Shown here: positions 1-4,609 of the stretch, piece after piece
Position numbering within the stretch: the first letter of the stretch is position 1
Layout of the letters: each line of letters opens with the position of its first letter
Assembly (NCBI GenBank): GCA_900549455.1
Contig: UROM01000094.1
Span: 1 to 7,088, forward strand
Origin: an uncultured Collinsella sp.
GTDB taxonomy: Bacteria > Actinomycetota > Coriobacteriia > Coriobacteriales > Coriobacteriaceae
Direction: 5' to 3'
DNA length: 7,088 nt
Made by a program: the position numbers and the translations under genes
The notes under the pieces: generated by a model
What the model saw: the letters and a program-made list of their open reading frames with translations, nothing else
Database searches by the model: none
What the model was told of the DNA's origin: nothing

Positions 1-14
1 GTGCGCCTGAACTG

Positions 15-49
15 AAGAAGGGGGAGGCCTCGCGGCCTCCCCCTTTTTT
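15..49 (+). terminator. Rho-independent terminator of an upstream transcription unit
   Basis: A perfect 10-bp GC-rich stem pairs positions 20-29 with 34-43 around a 4-base TCGC loop. It is followed directly by six T residues at 44-49, and A residues before the stem can extend the pairing with the T run. This is the classic intrinsic terminator layout for transcription entering from the left. It separates whatever lies upstream from the acpS operon. The upstream gene itself is not visible: only about 14 bases precede the hairpin. Confidence 0.93.
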
Positions 50-97
50 GCGTTTCGATGTCCAACACTTCTTTGTCGCTGTGATTTTAGCCCTCGT

Positions 98-127
98 TTG
101 TCGCATCTTCTGCGAACGGGCTACAAT
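98..127 (+). promoter_or_regulatory. Predicted sigma-70-type promoter for the acpS operon
   Basis: A -35-like TTGTCG at 98-103 (4 of 6 matches to TTGACA) and a -10-like TACAAT at 122-127 (5 of 6 matches to TATAAT) are separated by 18 bases. This would start transcription at about 133-136 and give a short leader of roughly 20 bases before the acpS start at 157. The position fits, lying after the upstream terminator and immediately before the first gene. No other gap in the operon is long enough for an obvious promoter, so all six genes probably depend on this one. The call rests on consensus matching only. Confidence 0.6.
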
Positions 128-146
128 ATCTTAGTCTGTGCAGCAT

Positions 147-155
147 GGAGGTGAT
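147..155 (+). promoter_or_regulatory. Ribosome binding site that fixes the acpS start
   Basis: GGAGGTGAT is a long match to the 3' end of 16S rRNA. It lies just before the ATG at 157, with 5 bases between GGAGG and that ATG. An upstream in-frame ATG at 145 overlaps this site and has no ribosome binding site of its own, so 157 is the better start. Confidence 0.85.
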
Positions 156-156
156 T

Positions 157-696
157 ATGGCCGAAGCCGGAATCGGCGTTGATATCGTCGAGATTTCCCG
201 AATGAAATCAATCCTTGAGAAGACGCCCGCGTTTGCCCGACGCGTGTTTACCGATGAAGAGCGTGCGTATTGCGACGCATCGTCTCGCCCTGCCGCGCAC
301 TATGCTAGTCGTTTTGCTTCTCGCGAGGCGGTGCTTAAGGCTCTTGGAACGGGCTTTAGTCAGGGCGTTGGCCGTAAAGACGTTTCTGTAACGCGCGATA
401 AGCTCGGCAAGCCAAAAGCGCTGCTTTCGGGTCGCGCTCTCGAAATCGCCCAGGAATTGGGCGTTGTCGAGGTTGCTCTTTCTATTACCCTGACGGGTGA
501 CTTGGCTGTCGCTAATGCCATTGCGATCACCGAGGATGCTCGACCTAAACCCAAGGAAGAGAAAGTGAGCACGAAGGAGCGCGTTGCTCAGACATTTAAA
601 GAGGCTCGTTCAGTCCTGGATGAACTCGAACAGCTGCAACAATCTGCTTTGTCGGAACATCTGGATGATGGTCCACAAGATGCGCTAGGAGCATAG
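157..696 (+). CDS. acpS: Holo-[acyl-carrier-protein] synthase with C-terminal extension
   Basis: AcpS transfers the 4'-phosphopantetheine arm of coenzyme A to a serine of apo-acyl carrier protein, activating it for fatty acid synthesis in the cytoplasm. From the ATG at 157 the protein has 179 residues. The N-terminal GVDIVEI motif (residues 7-13, metal ligand Asp9) and the FASREAVLKALG motif (53-64, metal ligand Glu57 and Lys61) are diagnostic. A C-terminal LSITLTGDLAVA strand (109-120) closes the catalytic domain near residue 125. Family members are usually about 120-130 residues, so the last 50 or so are extra: a charged Lys/Pro/Glu stretch, then a probably helical, Leu/Gln/Glu-rich segment (about 137-170). 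It is the first gene of the operon and its stop codon abuts the nnr start. The start was chosen by the strong ribosome binding site at 147-155; the alternative at 145 adds four residues. Confidence 0.93.
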   Translation: MAEAGIGVDIVEISRMKSILEKTPAFARRVFTDEERAYCDASSRPAAHYASRFASREAVLKALGTGFSQGVGRKDVSVTRDKLGKPKALLSGRALEIAQELGVVEVALSITLTGDLAVANAIAITEDARPKPKEEKVSTKERVAQTFKEARSVLDELEQLQQSALSEHLDDGPQDALGA

Positions 697-2313
697 ATGA
701 AACCGGTTTTGAGTACCGAGGAAGTCGTTCGCCTCGAAGATATCATCGAGCGTGAGGGCACCTCGAAGGCCGAACTCATGGAGTTGGCGGGCGAATTTGC
801 CGCCAATGAGATTTTAAAGCTCAACCCCGATCGCGTTCTTGTATTGGTCGGTTTTGGCAATAATGGCGGAGATGGCTGGGTTGCCGCTGACATTCTGACG
901 CATAAGGGCGTTGATGTTGATATCGTCTCTCCGGTTGAGCCGGATGAGATCCCTGCCGCTCTCGCTCGCCATGTTGCTCGCCGCACTGCTGGCCGCGACG
1001 TGCACGTGTGTGTCGGCCCCTCTCGTGATGAGCTGGAGGTGCTGATCGATAAGGCTGATGTTGTAGTCGATGCCATTTTTGGTACTGGTTTTCACGGTGA
1101 TCTCCGTGCGCCGTTTTCAATCTGGATTCCCACGGTCAATGAAAATGCCGATTGCGTTGTTTCCATCGATGTTCCCTCGGGCCTGAATGCCGAGACGGGT
1201 GTGGTTGATGATGACTGCATTCGTGCCGAGCGTACGGTGACGATGATTGCTCCCAAGATCGGCTTATACAGCGCTGACGGTCCCGAATATGCAGGCGATC
1301 TGGTCTGCGGTGGTCTGTATGACCGCCTTGATGAGGTCATTGACGATGTCGACCATGCTGCCGAGATTGTGGAGCCCGGCGACCTTGTGGACTACTTTGC
1401 TCCGCTGCCCACGAATATCGATAAGTACTCGCGCGGCTCGGTGCTCATTGTTGCCGGATCGGCGCAGTATCCTGGTGCGGCCATTATGGCTGCTAAGTCC
1501 GCTGCTCGCGCAGGTGCCGGCTATGTGGCGGTCGCGACGCCGGATGCGTGTGCCAACCTTATCCGCATGGCGCTCCCCTCGATTCCGGTTTTTGCCATTC
1601 CATCTGATTCTCGCGGATCTTTTGGTGCCGCTGCGCGCATGACGGTATGTGAGATTGCCAAGAAATACAGCTGTGTGCTGTGCGGTCCTGGCATGACGAC
1701 GTCTGCCGGTGCCATGCAGGTGGTTTCGGGTCTGCTCGAGCTCGACGTGCCGCTTATCTTGGATGCCGATGCTCTCAACTGCCTTGCCAAGATTGCAATC
1801 GACGGCATCGACAGCAATCCCGAGATGTATCGTCGCGAGCAGCCGCTCGTCATGACACCACATTATCGCGAGCTTTCGCGTCTTGTTGCCGGCGATGAGG
1901 TCAATGACCTTGGTACCGCGATTGCTGCTGCGCAAAAGGTTGTCTGGGCCGCCGGTTCCGATAACCTCGTTGTTATCGCTAAGGGCCCAACGACGGCCAT
2001 TTGCGGTGTTGAGCGCGTGCTACTGCCGCTCTCGGGCCCGGCGTCGTTGGCGACCGCTGGCTCGGGTGACGTCCTTGCGGGCATTCTGGCCGGCACACTG
2101 GCCACCATGCGCGACAAGATGGACCGTTGGGAGCTGCTGTACTCGTATGCCGTCGCACTTCATAGCTATGCCGGTTTTGCCGCGGCGACGGAGTTTGGCG
2201 AGAAGAGCGTTATCGCGACCGATCTTATCGACTTGATCGGTCCCGCCATGGAGTTAGCGGCAAAGGATGCGCTCGATGATCTGGGAATCACAGACGAAGG
2301 GTCGGATGAATAA
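697..2313 (+). CDS. nnr: Bifunctional NAD(P)H-hydrate repair enzyme (epimerase plus ADP/ATP-dependent dehydratase)
   Basis: Nnr repairs NADHX and NADPHX, hydrated forms of the reduced cofactors. The N-terminal domain interconverts the R and S epimers, and the C-terminal domain dehydrates the S form using ADP or ATP. The 538-residue length is usual for the fused enzyme. The YjeF_N domain (about 1-225) shows GNNGGDG (54-60), DAIFGTG (125-131) and IDVPSG (157-162). The ribokinase-like domain (about 240-525) shows GSVLIVAGS (247-255), AARAGAGYV (269-277), CGPGM (329-333), LDADALN (355-361), MTPHYRE (386-392), IAKGP (427-431) and TAGSGDVLAG (453-462), with Asp458 the expected catalytic base. The ATG at 697 directly follows the acpS stop, and AGGAG at 687-691 gives a 5-base spacer. 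The direct abutment suggests translational coupling. No key motif is missing. Confidence 0.95.
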   Translation: MKPVLSTEEVVRLEDIIEREGTSKAELMELAGEFAANEILKLNPDRVLVLVGFGNNGGDGWVAADILTHKGVDVDIVSPVEPDEIPAALARHVARRTAGRDVHVCVGPSRDELEVLIDKADVVVDAIFGTGFHGDLRAPFSIWIPTVNENADCVVSIDVPSGLNAETGVVDDDCIRAERTVTMIAPKIGLYSADGPEYAGDLVCGGLYDRLDEVIDDVDHAAEIVEPGDLVDYFAPLPTNIDKYSRGSVLIVAGSAQYPGAAIMAAKSAARAGAGYVAVATPDACANLIRMALPSIPVFAIPSDSRGSFGAAARMTVCEIAKKYSCVLCGPGMTTSAGAMQVVSGLLELDVPLILDADALNCLAKIAIDGIDSNPEMYRREQPLVMTPHYRELSRLVAGDEVNDLGTAIAAAQKVVWAAGSDNLVVIAKGPTTAICGVERVLLPLSGPASLATAGSGDVLAGILAGTLATMRDKMDRWELLYSYAVALHSYAGFAAATEFGEKSVIATDLIDLIGPAMELAAKDALDDLGITDEGSDE

Positions 2314-2315
2314 TT

Positions 2316-3461
2316 ATGAATAAAGCCGATTTGACGCGTTGGTCCTGGGTCGAGATCGACCGCGGGGCGCTTCGCCGCAACACGAGGGCCTATAAGAATT
2401 TGCTGAATCCGCGCCAGCGCCTATGCTGCGTGGTTAAAGCCGACGCTTATGGTCATGGAGCTGTTGAGTGCGCCAAGATCATGTATTCGGCCGGAGCCGA
2501 CATGTTTGCCGTGGCGACGGTTAACGAGGGCGTTGAGCTCCGACAGGGCGGGATCACGAAACCCATCCTCATCCTTAGCGAGCCGCCTATCGAAGCCATT
2601 CCGACGTTGCTCGAGTTCGATATTATGCCCTCGGTCTATACGTCTGACTTTGCTCTTGCGTATGGCGAATGCGCCGTCGCGGCGGGCAAGGTGGGTAAGT
2701 ATCATCTCGCCATCGAGACGGGTATGAACCGTATCGGCGTACATTACACGCAGGTGCTCGACTTTGTCCGCGGCATTAGTTTCCATCGCGGCATTCAGTG
2801 CGATGGCGTATTTACACACTTCGCCACTGCCGATGAACCTTCGGGCTGGGACTACAAGCTGCAGCGCCAGCGCTTTACCGAGGCCGTTCAGGCCATTAAG
2901 GATGCGGGTTTTGAGTGCGGTATCGTGCACTGCGCCAACACGCCGTCCTCGATGCTCGACCCTTCGATGCATTTTGATATGATTCGCGCCGGCGTTGGCT
3001 TGTATGGCATGCAGCCGTGCGAGCTGAGCGGCCACGTGATGCAGCTCGATCCCGTTATGAGCGTCCATGCGCGCGTGACGCGCGTGGCACACCCTGCGAT
3101 GGGCGAGGGTGTGGGCTACGGTTTTACCTACCGCGTACCGCGTACGCGCGTTCAGATCTGCACGCTGCCGATCGGTTATGCCGACGGCCTATCGCGTACG
3201 CTTTCCAATCGTATGGACGTGCTGTATCGCGGCGAGCGCGTGCGTCAGGTTGGCAATATCTGCATGGATCAGTTTATGGTCGCCATTCAGTCCAACCCGG
3301 CACACGAGATTCCCGAGGCCGAGTATGGTGACGAGATGATTATTGTCGGCCGCGATGGCGATGCCGAGATCACTATGGACGAGATGGCCCGACTGCGCGG
3401 AACGATTAACTACGAGGTCGCCTGCGGCTTTGGCATGCGCCTCGACAAGGTCTACGTGTAG
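2316..3461 (+). CDS. alr: Alanine racemase (PLP-dependent)
   Basis: Alr interconverts L- and D-alanine with pyridoxal phosphate, supplying D-alanine for peptidoglycan. The protein has 381 residues, normal for the family. The TIM-barrel part carries VVKADAYGHG (39-48) with Lys41 as the PLP Schiff-base lysine, TGMNRIG (135-141), HCANT (205-209) and RAGVGLYG (224-231). The C-terminal beta domain carries GYGFTY (267-272), where Tyr268 should be the second catalytic base, and GNICMDQ (313-319). At the position of the lysine carbamylated in the Geobacillus enzyme (seven residues before the GM-x-R arginine) there is Ala132, and the usual following Asp is Glu134. Thr209 replaces the more usual Ser of the ANS motif. 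The gene starts 2 bases after nnr. Its ribosome binding site is poor (GAAGGG at 2296-2301, 14 bases away), so it probably relies on coupling. Serine racemase activity cannot be excluded, but the context favours alanine. Confidence 0.94.
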   Translation: MNKADLTRWSWVEIDRGALRRNTRAYKNLLNPRQRLCCVVKADAYGHGAVECAKIMYSAGADMFAVATVNEGVELRQGGITKPILILSEPPIEAIPTLLEFDIMPSVYTSDFALAYGECAVAAGKVGKYHLAIETGMNRIGVHYTQVLDFVRGISFHRGIQCDGVFTHFATADEPSGWDYKLQRQRFTEAVQAIKDAGFECGIVHCANTPSSMLDPSMHFDMIRAGVGLYGMQPCELSGHVMQLDPVMSVHARVTRVAHPAMGEGVGYGFTYRVPRTRVQICTLPIGYADGLSRTLSNRMDVLYRGERVRQVGNICMDQFMVAIQSNPAHEIPEAEYGDEMIIVGRDGDAEITMDEMARLRGTINYEVACGFGMRLDKVYV

Positions 3462-3469
3462 GAGTCGCC

Positions 3470-4090
3470 ATGGGCGTCATGCACATCCCCGGCCATACCC
3501 ATCAGGCGCCACGTGAGGTCGCACTCGAGGAGATTGAGGCTGTTCTGGGCGATTGTCACCTCTGCCAGCTCTACCAGTCGCGCCACAATATCGTGTTTGG
3601 TGTGGGAAACCCCCGCGCCCGCGTCATGTTTATTGGTGAAGCACCGGGTCGTAACGAGGATTTGCAGGGCGAACCCTTTGTGGGTGCGGCGGGTGAAGAC
3701 CTCAACGGCATTTTGTCCCTGGCAGGTCTTAAGCGCGAGGATGTCTATATCGCCAACGTGCTTAAGTGTCGCCCGCCGGGAAACCGCAATCCGCGCCCCG
3801 AGGAAGTGCTGGCTTGCTCACCGTTTTTGCGCGAGCAGATTCGAAGCATCTGGCCCGATATCATCGTGACGCTCGGCAACCCCGCAACGCACTTTGTGCT
3901 CAAGACCGAGATTGGCATTACCAAGCTGCGCGGCAGGTTCCATCAGATGGGGCACTTTGTGGTGATGCCGACGTTTCATCCTGCGGCGGCGCTGCGCAAT
4001 CCGGCGTGGCAGGAGTTGCTGGAGGAAGACTTTAAGATGCTGGGCGACTATCTGGAGCGACACCCCGCGCCGGAGACCGCCTCGGAATAA
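3470..4090 (+). CDS. Type 4 uracil-DNA glycosylase (4Fe-4S)
   Basis: Family 4 (UDGa-type) glycosylases cut uracil out of DNA, starting base excision repair after cytosine deamination or dUTP incorporation. The 206-residue protein shows the four cysteines expected to hold a 4Fe-4S cluster: Cys29 and Cys32 (CHLC), Cys100 (LKCRPPGNRNP) and Cys116. The active-site motif GEAPGRNED (56-64) is followed by GEPFVGAAG (67-75). TLGNPAT (134-140) precedes the C-terminal loop TFHPAAALRNP (168-178) with His170. The ATG at 3470 has AGGAG at 3460-3464 with a 5-base spacer; this site overlaps the alr stop codon. A second ATG at residue 4 has no better site. A repair gene between alr and tsaE has no obvious pathway link to its neighbours, so shared growth-linked expression is the simplest reading. 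The last dozen residues are a variable tail. Confidence 0.94.
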   Translation: MGVMHIPGHTHQAPREVALEEIEAVLGDCHLCQLYQSRHNIVFGVGNPRARVMFIGEAPGRNEDLQGEPFVGAAGEDLNGILSLAGLKREDVYIANVLKCRPPGNRNPRPEEVLACSPFLREQIRSIWPDIIVTLGNPATHFVLKTEIGITKLRGRFHQMGHFVVMPTFHPAAALRNPAWQELLEEDFKMLGDYLERHPAPETASE

Positions 4091-4102
4091 TAAGGAGCGC
4101 AT

Positions 4103-4609
4103 ATGTCCCTGGAGCGCCTGGGAGTAGGTACCTATAGAACGGCTCGTACTGCCGATACGGAGCATTTTGGCGAGCTGGTCGCACCGTGTCTAGAAGATGG
4201 CGATGTGCTGATTTTGACCGGTGGCTTGGGTGTAGGAAAAACCCACTTTACCAAGGGCGTCTCGCGCGCTCTGGGCGATGAACATATGGTTACGAGCCCT
4301 ACGTTCGCGCTCATGGCCGTTCATGACCAAGGACGTATTCCGCTGTTCCATTTTGATCTGTATCGCCTGGAGCATGCTTATGAGCTCGAGGATACGGGCA
4401 TTTTCGATGTACTGGGCTATGAGGGTGCCTGTCTGTTGGAGTGGGGCGAACAGTTCCAGGACGAACTGACAGACGAGTATCTTTCGGTAACGCTTAAGCG
4501 TGATGAGGACGACAGCGACGTGCGAATGATAACGCTCGAGGCGCACGGCGAGCGCGCAGCGAAGCTTTCCGATTTGATTGATAAGGCTGTACAAGATGAG
4601 CTTGCATAA
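4103..4609 (+). CDS. tsaE: tRNA t6A37 threonylcarbamoyladenosine biosynthesis ATPase TsaE
   Basis: TsaE is the small P-loop ATPase that binds the TsaB-TsaD complex and drives repeated cycles of threonylcarbamoyl transfer to A37 of ANN-decoding tRNAs. The 168-residue protein has the Walker A loop GGLGVGKT (40-47), VTSPTFALM (63-71), the FHFDLYRL signature (82-89, Asp85) and LLEWGE (111-116, Glu113 and Trp114). These are the recognised YjeE/TsaE landmarks in the usual order, and the length is close to typical. The ATG at 4103 has AAGGAG at 4092-4097 with a 5-base spacer. The 3' end overlaps the fused tsaB-rimI-tsaD gene by 14 bases, so it lies beside both of its complex partners, a strong contextual confirmation. 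Confidence 0.95.
   Translation: MSLERLGVGTYRTARTADTEHFGELVAPCLEDGDVLILTGGLGVGKTHFTKGVSRALGDEHMVTSPTFALMAVHDQGRIPLFHFDLYRLEHAYELEDTGIFDVLGYEGACLLEWGEQFQDELTDEYLSVTLKRDEDDSDVRMITLEAHGERAAKLSDLIDKAVQDELA
4583..4586 (+). promoter_or_regulatory. Weak ribosome binding site inside tsaE that decides the fusion-gene start
   Basis: AAGG lies 9 bases before the ATG at 4596. An in-frame TTG at 4578 could add six residues but lacks a convincing upstream site, and the extra residues do not resemble a TsaB N-terminus. The ATG is therefore preferred. The site is weak and lies within tsaE codons, so initiation is likely coupled to tsaE translation through the 14-base overlap. Confidence 0.55.

Noticed and set aside
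1..15. Possible 3' tail of an upstream gene (frame 1 reads four codons, then TGA)
   Set aside because: Two of the three forward frames meet a stop within 15 bases, so the frame and identity cannot be decided from so little sequence.
145..156. Upstream ATG at 145 as the acpS start
   Set aside because: It overlaps the strong ribosome binding site serving the ATG at 157 and has no site of its own; AcpS proteins usually begin shortly before the GVDIVEI motif.
1264..1935. Long antisense open frame of 223 codons within nnr
   Set aside because: It lies wholly opposite strongly supported nnr sequence, has no recognisable domain, and its Arg/His-rich composition is typical of the reverse strand of GC-rich coding DNA.
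2421..3092. Long antisense open frame of 223 codons within alr
   Set aside because: It is a shadow of alr with no recognisable motif, and it lies opposite catalytic segments of the racemase.
4578..4595. In-frame TTG start for the fusion gene
   Set aside because: The six added residues do not look like a TsaB N-terminus, TTG is a weaker start, and the ATG at 4596 has AAGG at a workable distance.
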